A stretch of 64,000 nucleotides of DNA from Tanypteryx hageni. Taxonomy: Eukaryota; Arthropoda; Insecta; Odonata; Petaluridae. The notes beneath the pieces were generated by a model that was not told the DNA's origin, made no database searches, and was given only the letters and a program-made list of their open reading frames with translations. A program made the position numbers and the translations under genes. Below, piece after piece: positions 1 to 10,555 of this stretch (the stretch's first letter is position 1; each line of letters starts with the position of its first letter). The stretch lies in assembly GCA_028673005.1 (NCBI GenBank), contig CM054116.1, positions 145,325,173 through 145,389,172 of the forward strand, given 5' to 3'.

Positions 1-45
1 TTCTGACTGACTTTGCAAAAGTTTTTGCGGGTACCACTAGTGTGA
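1..45 (-). repeat. End fragment of a dispersed repeat shared with 56789
   Basis: Read on the minus strand, this stretch contains ACTAGTGGTACCCGC followed by AAAA and a GTCAGTCAGAA stretch. The same order (ACTAGTGGTACCCGCAAAA ... GAGTCAGAAATC) is seen at about 56789-56835 on the plus strand. The window begins inside the element, so its type cannot be determined. Confidence 0.4.
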
Positions 46-1255
46 TTTAAATGTTTATTATGTGAGATTTTGAATGGTAGGCGGAAAAAAGATGAATAGA
101 ATACAAAACTTCATTAATTTTCCTAAAACAGTTCAAATTCGAAGATCGTACATCAATTTTTTCTAATTTGAGTCTCCAAAAGAATAAAAAGTTACACTTT
201 AAAAAGTCGCTTTTTGTGTGTTATCTTACGGGGAATGGAAATCGCCCCCCACCTCCCTTGGAGTCGAACCTGGGTCTTTTTTATATATTTTTTAATTTAA
301 TTTTTATATCTGAATCAAACATTCCTGCATAATTTCAACCTTCCACCTAATCGAGAAGTTTGTAAAAAACACGTTAAAAGTGCCATTGATGACAAGCATT
401 ATACACAAACAAACACATCTAGGCTTTATCATTATAATTATTCAATGTCTGTCTATCTGTCTGTCCCCCCTTTCATCTCTTGAACAGTTTGTCATAGAGA
501 AATGCTGTAAATGCCATTTTATAGCTGCCAACAAGGAGACCTCGGGAAAACTATTTTAGTTTACGGAAGTGACCCAGGTTCAACTCCAGGAGGCGATTAT
601 ATTTTTCCATATATTTACACAGGAGTTTCCATTTTTTAAGGTGCAAGTTTTATTCCCTTCATTCTTTAATATACGTAAATATGGACCAAATTTGTCCATT
701 TTTGCTTTATTCGATGGATAAAACTATAAAATATCTTATTTTTGAAATGTTTAGTTGTTACATGAAAGAATGTCAGAAACACGCGTTTCTTTTAGAAATT
801 TTATGACTTTTTCATACTCTTTCCTGGTGTTGGCTACATGACCCGCATTGTTGTTTCCGATTGGGTTTATTAACCCTTCAAATAGACATATAGAGGTAAT
901 TTCAATTTGTTATTGGGTGTAAGTGTAAATGTGCATAAATAAAATAAAATTTATGAAGAACATGATATATTAGTTAGATTAATTTGCACATAAAAATTAA
1001 ACTTCATATAAAAATTTAAATAAATAATCAGAGCATTGTAAAATAAATGTAAATTTTACATAGAATTTCGATGTAAGAAGTAAATTTAAATCATAGAATT
1101 GAAAGGCTGAAAACTGCCAGCCCTATATTTAAGTAGTAATTTTAAGCGTCGATATTCGTTAAAATCTCTCGGGAAAATATTGTCGATTTTTATAGTTGAT
1201 TAAAAAAAAATAAATGTTGAATCCTACCAAGCCTATTTATATGTTTACATGTAAA

Positions 1256-1258
<3 letters not shown>
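46..1258. other. Non-coding stretch, no gene seen
   Basis: No credible coding region. Two short tRNA B-box-like strings occur: GGTTCAACTCC near 567 on the plus strand and GGTTCGACTCC near 262-272 on the minus strand. Related strings occur near 13757 and 13942, so they probably belong to an old dispersed repeat rather than to tRNA genes. Confidence 0.5.

Positions 1259-1332
<74 letters not shown>
1259..1332. repeat. (TA)n microsatellite
   Basis: Almost pure TA dinucleotide tract of about 70 bp, running into ACACGCACACACA. Apparent open frames here (runs of YIYIYI) are artefacts of the dinucleotide. Confidence 0.97.
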
Positions 1333-1335
<3 letters not shown>

Positions 1336-1338
1336 GCA

Positions 1339-1764
1339 CACACAGTGCAGTCATGATCGATTGAAATAATAAGGCAGTTGATGCGTTCAAATCTTGTGAC
1401 TTTATCCAGCCATCGTATTATGTACAGACAGTCATAAACAAGTTCATAAACACCTTTAAAAGACTAAAACAACACCTAAATAACAAATGTGGCATAATGC
1501 ACATTAAAATAAGTTATATTTTATGAATCTGTAATAAACATTTGTCTTAAATAACCTTTGCAAGTTGTAGGAATCACAAGATATACTGTGCACCAACTAC
1601 ATGTTTGAATACCAATGCACTTATGGAATGCTGTTGACAATGAACCATGGTATATCAGATAGAAAAAGCTTTTGAAATGAAATAAATATCCAAATGAAAT
1701 GAAATTGGTTTCTATGAGAAGTCCAATATATTGAGATTTCGAAAGTTTGTGACTGCACTGTGTG
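1339..1764. mobile_element. MITE with 15-bp inverted ends, flanked by (TA)n
   Basis: The left end CACACAGTGCAGTCA (1339-1353) is the exact reverse complement of TGACTGCACTGTGTG (1750-1764). The ~426-bp interior is non-coding. A (TA)n tract lies on each side. The CAG...CTG ends and TA context fit a non-autonomous Tc1/mariner or pogo-type element, but a clean TA duplication cannot be separated from the microsatellite. Confidence 0.65.
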
Positions 1765-1766
1765 GT

Positions 1767-1770
<4 letters not shown>

Positions 1771-1806
<36 letters not shown>
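1771..1806. repeat. (TA)n microsatellite
   Basis: Pure TA tract directly between the MITE right end and the CAGGTAAC end of the Tigger-like remnant. Confidence 0.95.
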
Positions 1807-1810
<4 letters not shown>

Positions 1811-2173
1811 GTAACTTTTATTTTACGAACTAGTTAGGTTCCGAGAAAGCATTCGTAAATCAAAAGTAGAATTAGCAAAATACTGTAACATGTATAAATA
1901 ATAAATGGCAATTGAATATTTTCCTTAAGTTAAAACAAATCTTCTTTGTCATATAACCTCCATACAACTCCCTCCGATTAAAAAATCATGTACAATTCCT
2001 GCATTTCCCAGCTGCTAGACACCCTATACATCTTATATTCACATATGCATATTCATATTTATACTGTATAAATGCAAAATAAGGAAGAATGTAATAAATA
2101 TTTATTTTTACCTTAACGAAGATACACAGATATTGCACTAACATTTGCTGAGATGGCTTGAAGGTGACAGAGG

Positions 2174-3800
2174 TTACATGAGGGAGGCAAGATTGTCTCG
2201 ATCAGATGATGATGAGGCTGGTGATGTTTCAGGAGTAACAGATTCACCTTTCTTAAAATATGAGAGCAATGACATTTGCTTTGTATTCATCTTTTTTTCT
2301 TTTAAGATTTCTGAATAGCATGTCCATGAAGCAAGAACATTTCTCTTTACTTTTGCATTTCTTTCTAAGTCTGGATCATCTTCATCCAAAATAGCCAAAC
2401 CTTCATCAATGAGTTCAAATGCTTTTGATAATCTTCTGCTAGTGAGCATGCGCACTTCATTCTCAGCTGTCACTTCCTCCGGTTCCTCCTCCCGCTATTC
2501 ACTTTCAAGTTGAATTAAATCTTCCTGATGTGCTGCTAATAACTCTGCTATATCATCTAACTCTATGTCTTCAAATCCTTCCTTTCCTTGCCAATTTCAC
2601 AATTTTCTTTTTTGTTTCAATGATATCATCGTCAACACTGAACCCTTTGAAGTCATAAATAAAATACAGACACAATTTTCGCCAAACAACATCCATAAAC
2701 GAACGAGGAATCTCATTCCATGCCTCGCCAATGAGCATTATTGCATCTCGGATATTAAAGCTTTTCCAAAACTCTTTGGCACTTATATTTTTCTCTTCCA
2801 TTCCATTCACCATAATATTGAAACTTTTTAGAGATAATAAGCTTTCAATGTAGCAATTACCGTCTGATCCATAGGCTGGATTAACGATGTAGTGTTCGGA
2901 GGTAAAAACACAACTTTGATATGCTCTTTTAAATCTTGAATTGAAGGAGGATGTCCAGAGGCATTATCTACTAAAATTAATATCTTAAATAGAATGTTTT
3001 CTTTTTCACAATACTGTTGTAGTTCACCTTCAAGTTTAGACACTAGATAATCACAAAAAATGGTTCCTGTTATCCACCCCTTAGCATTAGAATATAAATG
3101 CACTGGTAATAGGTGCTTCACATAACCTTTTAAAGCACGGGGATTAGCTGAATGATAAACTAAAACAGGTTTCAATTTGCAGTCTCCCTCAGCATTGCCT
3201 CCAATCAGGAGTGTGAATCTGTCTTTTGAAGACTTGAAGCCAGATGCAGTTTTCTTTTCTTTTGAAATATAGGTTGTTGATGGCATCCTTTTGCAGTTCA
3301 TAGCAGTTTCATCAAGGTTAAAAACCTGCTTTGCTGAATAGCTGCCTTCTTCAATCAGAGCCTCCAGTTCTTCAATGAAGTTTTTAGCCGCAATCTCATC
3401 AGCTGATGCAGCCTCTCCAGTCATTTTAATATTATGGAAATTATATCTTTTCTTAAAATTGGCAAACCAACCCAAACTAGCATGAAATGTATTGGAATCC
3501 TTCCCTTCCCTTGCTAAATCATCATATATAGAGCATGCCTTGGCTTGCATCAAAAGCATGCTTACAGGCATATGATGCTGATTCTGATCTTCTATCCAAG
3601 AGCTCAGCATTTTCTCCATTCTTTCCATTACATTACTTCTTGAATCTTACAGCACTTATTTCTGTTCCACATTTGGCACTTTGCTAAATCTTCTCAACAT
3701 TATCAAGAATTGTGACAATAGTACTTTTAGCCAACCCAAGTCGACAACCAATATCTGTGATTTGTTCACCTTTTTTAAGACAATTTATTGCATCTAACTT
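2174..3800 (-). pseudogene. Tigger (pogo-type DDE) transposase, disrupted
   Basis: Minus-strand relic of a cut-and-paste transposase. At its start (about 3800-3690) is a psq-type helix-turn-helix with INCLKKGEQITDIGCRLGLA, followed after a break by a CENP-B-type HTH region. The DDE region shows FNLDETAMN (first Asp), ILVDNASGHP (second Asp) and SLIQPMDQTVIATLKAYY (third Asp). The C-terminal part continues in other frames at 2813-2571 (KEFWKSFNIRDAIMLIGEAW) and 2473-2174. At least two frame breaks separate these blocks, so no intact protein is possible. Catalytic acids are all retained. The order of blocks and motifs is typical of Tigger-like elements; I do not know the subfamily. Confidence 0.85.
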
Positions 3801-3843
3801 CAGTTTAAGTGTTATTGTTTTTATTGGTTATTATTTATTTATT

Positions 3844-3875
3844 GGTGCTTGCACTCTGGAAGCATTTCAGCCCAT
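3844..3875 (+). repeat. Diverged palindrome start of the ~770-bp repeat
   Basis: GGTGCTTGCACTCTGGAAGC followed by ATTTCAGCCC resembles the start of the ~770-bp repeat units (GGTGCTTGCATTCTGCAAGC then ATTTCATCTC). Only this short part is recognisable. Confidence 0.35.
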
Positions 3876-4559
3876 ATCAAAATTAACACAATAGGATTTT
3901 GAGGGGGTACAGTGATCCAAGCAGTCCATAATGTCACTTCTGACCAGGATGCTTTTCTGATTGTGATCCTTGATATTCCTAGAGAAATATAAGCCTATCT
4001 GCTCTTTCCTACAGCCAATATCCCAAATTTAATCATCATGTCTGTGCTTTCAGTATTACGTTAGAATTCTAATATTATTTATGATACCCTCAATCACAGT
4101 GCATGATGCAATTAGTGTTTTGGATATAGTAAAATGTTACACATTGTAGGAAGAAAATATAGGTAATGATTTTTTCATAATATGTGTGACATTGAAAATT
4201 AGAGTAAATTAATTTATATGCTTAACACTAGAAGGACCAAGCAACCCACCAAGTGTGTCATTTTGAAACATACCTATTTTATATTGATTTTAATTAGTTT
4301 CTGACTTCCCAAAACTCAATATATTCATCCTTTTAACTATTTTCAATTCAGGAATCATAAAAAAATTACTGTATTAAAAAAATTATTTTAATAATTACTA
4401 AACATGCATAAAACTTTAACTAGAGTTTCAGAAGTTAGGCAATTAAAATCCATATAACATAAATAAAAGAACAACACACACAAAAAAAAAGATTTTATAA
4501 TATAAATCATAATTATACAGGTATATTTAAGGAACATACATTAATATAAAACACATATC

Positions 4560-5945
4560 ATATTCACTTATTTACATTTGTGGCAGACAACACTCTTTAC
4601 TGAACACTTGCCACATGCAAATTTCTGACAAGAAATGTATGCAGTTTGACTTAGATTCTTACATTTTTCTGTGATCTGGCTATGCTTCCTCTTTGTACCT
4701 CAGGTGATTGAGGTAGGGTCTCTTGAGGTTTAAGGTTTAAATGGTTCCTCTTCAGGCATAGTTATTTCTTCAATGAATTTTTCTATGAAATTCAACCAGT
4801 TCATTTTTTCCCGTGGCTCTTGTGAAGAGAATCCATGCATTGATGGCAGCTATATCTAAGATATTGTATAATACATGAAGTGGCCATCTCTGTGAGCCAG
4901 GTCGATCAGAATATTTCCTTTCCATTTGGTCCAAAGTGTCGACTCCAGATTTATTTTCACTGTAAAACAGCACTGTTTCAGGTTTTTGTTTCCCTTCAGC
5001 TTGAATTGTAATATCTTGGTGCATGGTGCTCAACAGAAGAACATTTTTATTTTGTTTTGCACTGATAATCTGTTAGCGATGCTTGTAATTATTTTTATAG
5101 AAAGCTGTTGAATATAATTTTTTTAGAATTTTTATTTTTGACCAATGGTGGCAGTTCCCTTCTGTTGTTTCTGATGGTACCTATAATACTTGCGCTTTTC
5201 TTTTAGTTTTCAGTGAGATTCATGAAAGAAAAACAATTATTTATAGTAATATTTTCCCTGATCCATAATATGGCTCTATAAGTCTCATTATGACATATTC
5301 TGGAAATGGCTGATTTGCAGGTCTAGTTTCATCTTTCCTCAGGAATGGAAAACCTTTTAGAAAACCCATGGTTACTCGGTTGACCAACATCCAAAATTTT
5401 CTGCCAAATTTATCAGGCTTATTTGCCATATACTGTGGAACTCTGGACCTACATTTAGTTGGATAGAGCTGTTTGTCACCGGTCACGTTTTCAGCAGGAT
5501 TGTAACTTCCTTGAGAATTTTTTATAAATAAATTCCAAATGCTGGAAGCTAGTGCAAATTTATTGTTTTGAAATCTTTGACGCCTCTCAGATATTACATC
5601 AAACCTGAAGTATTTCATGATTTCTAAGAACCACTTCCTTGGCATTGCTTGGTTGAACTTGTTCATTCCCCAAGTTTGGGACGAACAACACTTTATTGAA
5701 AAATCCCTCAGCCTACAAGATCCCCTTGAATATATCAATGAAATGAATACCAGAAGTTCCCGTTTAGAAAGTTTCCAATCTGGCTTTTCATGATGAGCCT
5801 TATTTTCTGTACAACAAACAATGTTTTCCAAAAATTTATCATCAATATTTAATTTTCGAGCACTCAGTGGAAGATTAGGATCAATATTACGTTGTGCATA
5901 ACGTGTGAGACCAGAGACAATTTTTATAATATTTTGCGAAGATAG
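4560..5945 (-). pseudogene. piggyBac transposase (DDE_Tnp_1_7), decayed
   Basis: Minus-strand relic. The segment 5945-5241 is one open frame with IIKIVSGLTRYAQ at the start, then LSKRELLVFISLIYSRG, and later DKQLYPTKCRSRVPQYM and NKPDKFGRKFWMLV followed by FLRKDETRPANQPFPEYV; these blocks are characteristic of piggyBac transposases. A gap then leads to 5033-4770 with YSENKSGVDTLDQMERKYS (third catalytic Asp region) and RWPLHVLYNILDIAAINAW. Shifted in frame, 4700-4570 encodes a Cys-rich tail (CQKFACGKCSVKSVVCHKC), the expected C-terminal zinc-binding domain. Loss of the central segment and frame changes make it non-functional. Confidence 0.9.
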
Positions 5946-5947
5946 CT

Positions 5948-6242
5948 TGTAACAGGTATTGAATTACACGCAATTATCAGTGGGTAACAGTGACCTTTTA
6001 TTATCGAAAATTAATCACAAGCAACGCAAGAATGGTTCCAGGTCGGTAGGCTCAGGCTGCTCCCGTGCTGGTCCTTCTTTCCTCCGGGATCTCTTCCCTC
6101 TTCCTACCTAGACCCGACTGACCCCTCTCCTCTTGATGTCCGTCCCCTCTCCACCCGGCCACCTATGACGGTGCTGCCATATCCTCGAAAAGGAAAGTGG
6201 TCACTGCCAATTTTGAATGGGTTAATAATGACCACCGTCACA
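5948..6242 (-). mobile_element. Solo LTR inside the piggyBac element
   Basis: A 295-bp insertion starts TGTAACAGG and ends CGTCACA (TG...CA on both strands), flanked by a 4-bp duplication AGCT (5944-5947 and 6243-6246). It is GC-rich compared with its surroundings. On the minus strand an AATAAAA poly(A)-type signal lies in its 3' half, which suggests minus orientation. No internal retroelement sequence is present, so this is best read as a solo LTR left by LTR-LTR recombination. Which LTR family it belongs to is unknown. Confidence 0.7.
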
Positions 6243-6584
6243 AGCTTACCTGTAGATTTTCTATTCAGATCTGTTTCTCCCACTTTGTTCCAACAGGAGC
6301 TGTTTCAGTAACAATTTGGTCAAGGATTCCTATTGAAAACAGCAATGTGTCAAATGACACATTCCATCATCTTTTTTATATTCTTAAAGTTATAGCAGTA
6401 GAATTTTTAGATTAAATACATCTAGGCAATCTATGAAAAGTCAAGAAAAATCAAAGTCATAATGTCATATGATTCGAAGATCTAAATTACTTTACAGTAG
6501 TGATGTGTCATTTTCACCCAGCTGGTCCTTCTAGTGTTAAGGGAATAAACTTTATGTTAACTCAATTAAAGAAAAATGAGAAAA

Positions 6585-6661
6585 TATATTTCCATGATTT
6601 GATTTTTCTATAACTCGAATAATTTTGCTTTCCCTTGAGATTTGAGTTATAGAAGTTCTAT
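6585..6661. repeat. ~75-bp direct repeat, left copy
   Basis: The string TTCTATAACTCGAATAATTT followed by TGCTTTCCCTTGAGATT recurs with a few changes at about 8495-8550. The hAT element 6670-8434 sits between the two copies. Both resemble the inner part of a Tigger-type terminal repeat. Confidence 0.6.
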
Positions 6662-6669
6662 TTTATAAA

Positions 6670-8434
6670 CAGTGGCGGCTCGTGTATAGGCACTGCGGAA
6701 CTGCAGCACCCCCTATTTCCACTTGATATTATCGATAAGATTTAATATAATGAGTCCATTTTTCTTTAATTCTTTCTTTATTTTTGTAGTACAATATATA
6801 TTCCTTAAACTTAATGTCAGTACTTCAGTAGCCATCCCCCAGTTTATGAAAAAGATACAAAAATCTTTGTATGGAACTGTGCGCTTCACAGTGCCAGCGA
6901 CGTGGTGTTTGACTGTTGTGCGCATACACACATAGGAGGGGGGGTGGGGAGGAAGGCGGGACTGCCAGGTAGAGAGAGCACTGTTGCTCTCGCAGTGCCG
7001 GCTCTGGCGTGATGGTGTAAGGAAGTTTTTTTTTACTCAGCGTGTGTTGTGCTTAAAAACCGTGTACCATATTCTTGAATGTGATAAAGTGTAGAAGAGT
7101 GTAGAATTAGATTATTATTCTGCTTCCAGCTATTCTATTTGATTCATTTATTTTTGGTTCTTTTATTTAACAGAAAACTTGAACCATGGCCTTTCATCCC
7201 CAAGAAATAAGTTCTGTGACTGTAAGTGAACTTCAACAGCTTAAGTTTTCACAGCTATCTCTCCATGAGAAAGTTACAGTTAAGAAAAGAGGTCGTTCAA
7301 CACCTGATATTCTAATATCTCAGCCAGGCAAAAGCAACAACAAGAAATATATTTGTAGCTTTAATTCTGAATGGTACCAACGGAAAAGTTGGCTTTGCGG
7401 CTGTGAAGTAAAAAATGCACTGTTTTGCTTCCCGTGTTTGCTGTTTGGAGGTGATGTACCGTGGACAAAAGATTGCAGAAGCAACAGGAATTTTAAAATA
7501 CCTGAATGATGATAATTTCAAGTTTTGGTTAGAGGTTTTTCATCAGATTATGCCTCATGTTGAAATAATTTACAACCAAATGCAATCTCGAGAAATTAGT
7601 GTGTTTAAAGTTAATGAATATATAACAAATTTCAAAACTGCTATTTTAGAATTGAGAAACTCAAAGTACTGTGAGAATCCTTCAAAGACACTCATGGCAG
7701 AAGCTAAGGAAGTGTGTGACTATATATGTGTTGATATAATGGACAGATATTCTTCCACTAAACACTTAGTAGCTGCTAAATTGTTCAACAAGAAATGCTT
7801 CACTAGATTTAAGAATGAACATCCCACAAAAGAGATAGTACTGACCACTGAAGCTTATCCCATGATTGACTAAGAAAAGCTTGAAACTGAACTAAAAGTA
7901 TTCTATTGTAGGACTGATATTCATGAATATTGCAAATTAATTGAGCTGCTGAAATTTATCTTGGAAAATAATCTAGATGATGTTTTTAGTGAAATTACGA
8001 AACTGATAAACATCCTATTGACAATTCCCATGACTACATCAGAGGCAGAGCGCTGCTTTTCAACATTGAAAAGAATAAAAACTTTTTTAAGAAGCACTAT
8101 GAATTCGGAAAGACTAAATGCGCTTGCAGTACTTTCAATGGAGAAAAATTTCCTCAATTGTCATCCAGAGATCAAGGAGAAAATTATTGAACTTTTTGCG
8201 CAAATTAAAACAAGAAGAATGGATTTCATTTTTAAATGAATAGATCAAGCTTGAACTGTAACAATTTAAGTTAAAGTAAGTAAAAAATGTTTGGTTTTTT
8301 TGTTAAGATTTTATCAAGTTCCTGAATAAATTTTCTTTTTATACATGTTTTTTTCCTTTTACACAATTTTAAAACAAAGGCTAAAAATTTTCTGGAGCAG
8401 CACCCCCACTAATTTTAGCTACGAGCCGCCACTG
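6670..8434 (+). mobile_element. hAT-type transposon, 14-bp perfect ends, 8-bp target duplication
   Basis: The left end CAGTGGCGGCTCGT and the right end ACGAGCCGCCACTG are exact reverse complements, and the 8-bp sequence TTTATAAA stands on both sides (6662-6669 and 8435-8442). Both subterminal regions contain GCAGCACCCCC in the same strand sense. It encodes a TTF-type zinc finger and a hAT dimerisation domain but is shorter (1.77 kb) than an autonomous element, so it is probably internally deleted. Confidence 0.95.
7186..8239 (+). pseudogene. hAT transposase (TTF zinc finger / ZMYM-like), internally deleted
   Basis: The frame starting at 7186 (ATG after a leader) encodes FNSEWYQRKSWLCGC followed by NALFCFPCLLFGG, the Cys pattern of a TTF-type zinc finger at the N-terminus of ZMYM/hAT-like transposases. 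It ends at 7509. A second frame, 7415-7873, carries middle-region sequence (IMDRYSSTKHLVAAKLF). A third, 7961-8239, carries the hAT C-terminal dimerisation motif (LLTIPMTTSEAERCFSTLK, then LNALAVLSMEKNF). Most of the RNase H-like catalytic core between the finger and the middle block is missing. The protein is therefore broken, although ends and target site are perfect. Confidence 0.9.
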
Positions 8435-8451
8435 TTTATAAATACAAATAA

Positions 8452-8555
8452 AAAATATATATACATAAAAAACATATTTCCATATTTTTAATTTTCTATA
8501 ACTTGAATAATTTTTACTTTCCCTTGAGATTCGAGTCATGGAAGTTCCACTATAA
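8452..8555. repeat. ~75-bp direct repeat, right copy; possible Tigger-type end
   Basis: This repeats the sequence left of the hAT element (CTTTCCCTTGAGATTCGAG). Read on the minus strand it gives GGAACTTCCATGACTCGAA, similar to pogo/Tigger ends, bordered by TA. It may be the far end of the old element whose transposase lies at 2174-3800. Confidence 0.4.
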
Positions 8556-9040
8556 TTCATTATGATGGCATTAATTTCCATTAAAAGCATTCAAGGGCCC
8601 TTTATAAGCAATGAGGTCATTACGATGTTTTTTTTTTCATTTCCATTGTTGAAAAGAGGAAATATTCACTTTTTTCCAATTTAAAGCAGATATTTACGGT
8701 AATTCAGTATATATTTTAATTCAGCCTTAAAAAATTAAAAACTCTGTTTTTTTCAGCTAGACAAGAATTCTTTTCTCGAATTATTATCCCAATTTTAAGT
8801 CATTTAAAAATGCCTTTTTAGAAAGTCTAGCATTTAATCCCATGCTTTTCTTATGGGATATTGAAATGAAACATTGGGGTTAAAAACACCCCTTAAATAT
8901 GAACTTTTTTGTGATTATCGATCTTTCTGGTTGGTTGTGCCACTCGACCTATCTACATGTCCAATTTTATATTTTTAGAAGTACCTAAGAGTTTTATGTC
9001 GGTGAGTGAGGCACAAGTAGCTTTATATGGCTGATACTGT
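8556..9040. other. Non-coding stretch, nothing recognised
   Basis: AT-rich sequence without a credible coding frame, inverted ends or similarity to other parts of the window that I can see. Confidence 0.5.
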
Positions 9041-10546
9041 ATATGCCCGAATATAAGGCGAGGTTTTTTCCAAAATTGTCCCTCAGAAAAGGGGGGGTCA
9101 CCTTATATATGGACCCTTAAATGTGAAGAAGAAAGAAACAAAGAAAAACATGGTTTCTTTCCGCAATAAAGAGTTTCCCATCTGTTGCCTCTTTTGTCAA
9201 AGAGTAAGGGTTGCAAATACAATGTATGCTGACATGGTACACTGTAGAGGTTACAAATACAATGTAAACCAAGACCCCGATTTGCATCGACTTGATTTGA
9301 GTTGCTTCACAGTTTCATTGTTTAGATATTGATACCTAACAATCTGTTTTGCATCGTTGAAAGTTGCAGTTGCATCATTTTCCACCCGTTTCCCCATTCA
9401 CCACGTTTGCCCCATTCCATTTTGCCTCCAAAAAGTGATGAGCAAGTGATTCAGGAGTTGACTTTGGGAGGAACTGATTGGAAAAATAAAAGAATCACTT
9501 TCATAATTCTGTGAGCATTGAGAGTGGAAGATATTTTTTTCAAAAAAGGAATGCTACATGCCGAAATAACGCAGGTGAAATGAGTGTCTAAAATTTTCAT
9601 TTTCATTAGAGCACAATGGGATCCCCGGAAATAATCTCAGCATATAATTCATTTGCATTCCACAATTGCTTTAAATTGAGATACGAACCGGGGACTTGAG
9701 AAAAAGTGACATAATAAGAGCAATGTTTTACTTTTGCCATGAAGAGAAATAGAATCCAAACAAGAAAGTAAATGGCTGGAAATCCGCGCTTAATACTGCT
9801 TGCTTGTTTAAATGATGGTTCTGTAATCCTTACGAGTTTTGAGATTTTCACTTTATAAATGCAATCACTGGGATTTTTTAATATCCATCTTATTGCACAA
9901 TTTGCTGACCATCTATTTCATTGTGTGCAATTTAAGACTTTTTGTTACCTTTAATAAATGTTTGTCCGAATTCATAAGCACTTCATTAACTTTTCATTTT
10001 AAAGGTGCATTGAAACAGAGATTATTATGTAATAATTTTCAACTTGAATTTAAAGAACTGATAACTTTTACAAAGCCAAAAAGTCAGAACCCTAGTCTGT
10101 CATCGTCAGAATAGCAAAAATCTCAATAATTTTGATATGCAACGCTGACCAAACTCCAGTGAAAGTATCATCCACAGGTTTAAGAAGTGCTGCATTTCTA
10201 ATAATCTAGATGGCATTGAATATTAGGTGCTGTGGGAAACTGCCAGATAATAAAAGGGACTCCAGTGATGAAGACGAAACTGATGTAGAAGATGCTGTAG
10301 ATGATGCTGCTGACTGAATAAAATTCCTTCATATATGTATATGTGATATAAAAAGGGTTGTTTATGCATATGTAATAGCTTACTATCATTTTTCAATAAT
10401 AAGATTTTTACATATTTTGATAATTGTTTTGGATCCCTATCCCTCGAACTCCGATTATTCAAGATTTTGTGAAATAATATTTTTCTATTTTTCTTGGGAA
10501 AATGGGGGTCGCCCTACATTCGGGGTCGCCTTATATTTGGGCATAT
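9041..10546 (+). mobile_element. DNA transposon remnant with ATATGCCCGAATATAAGGCG ends
   Basis: The left end ATATGCCCGAATATAAGGCG (9041) and the reverse complement of the right end, ATATGCCCAAATATAAGGCG (ending 10546), match at 19 of 20 positions. Both subterminal regions carry a long G run followed by GTC. The flanks are TA-rich, compatible with a TA target. The ~1.5-kb interior keeps only an acidic protein tail (10225-10317). It is probably a pogo/Tigger-like element that lost most of its transposase. Confidence 0.8.
10225..10317 (+). pseudogene. Acidic C-terminal tail of a transposase
   Basis: A 30-codon frame ending in TGA encodes RCCGKLPDNKRD followed by SSDEDETDVEDAVDDAAD. Such acidic tails end many jerky/Tigger-type transposases, and its place near the right end of the surrounding element fits. 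No catalytic part is recognisable upstream. Confidence 0.45.
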
Positions 10547-10555
10547 ATAAATATA

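Larger units (their letters stand above)
1808..4222 (-). mobile_element. Tigger/pogo-like transposon remnant (3' end and transposase)
   Basis: A CAGGTAACTTTTATTTTACG end preceded by TA lies at about 1808, and a minus-strand transposase relic follows at 2174-3800. The opposite end is not obvious. A degraded Tigger-type end, reading GGAACTTCCATGACTCGAA on the minus strand, lies near 8550, beyond two later insertions (piggyBac 4226-6536, hAT 6670-8434), and may be the missing 5' end. The two ends do not match well, so the outer boundary is an inference. Confidence 0.55.
4226..6536 (-). mobile_element. piggyBac-type transposon with TTAA target duplication
   Basis: TTAA (4222-4225) is followed by CACTAGAAGGACCA, and the right end CTGGTCCTTCTAGTG is followed by TTAA (6537-6540). 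The 14-bp ends are perfect inverted repeats and TTAA is the piggyBac target site. The interior carries a minus-strand piggyBac transposase relic, and a solo LTR was later inserted at 5948-6242. The element lies in older sequence next to the Tigger transposase relic. Confidence 0.93.

Noticed and set aside
1190..1390. Open frames through (TA)n tracts (YIYIYI proteins), also at 49918, 51088, 55049 and 55965
   Set aside because: Dinucleotide repeats of TA have no stop in two frames; the frames carry no other evidence of coding.
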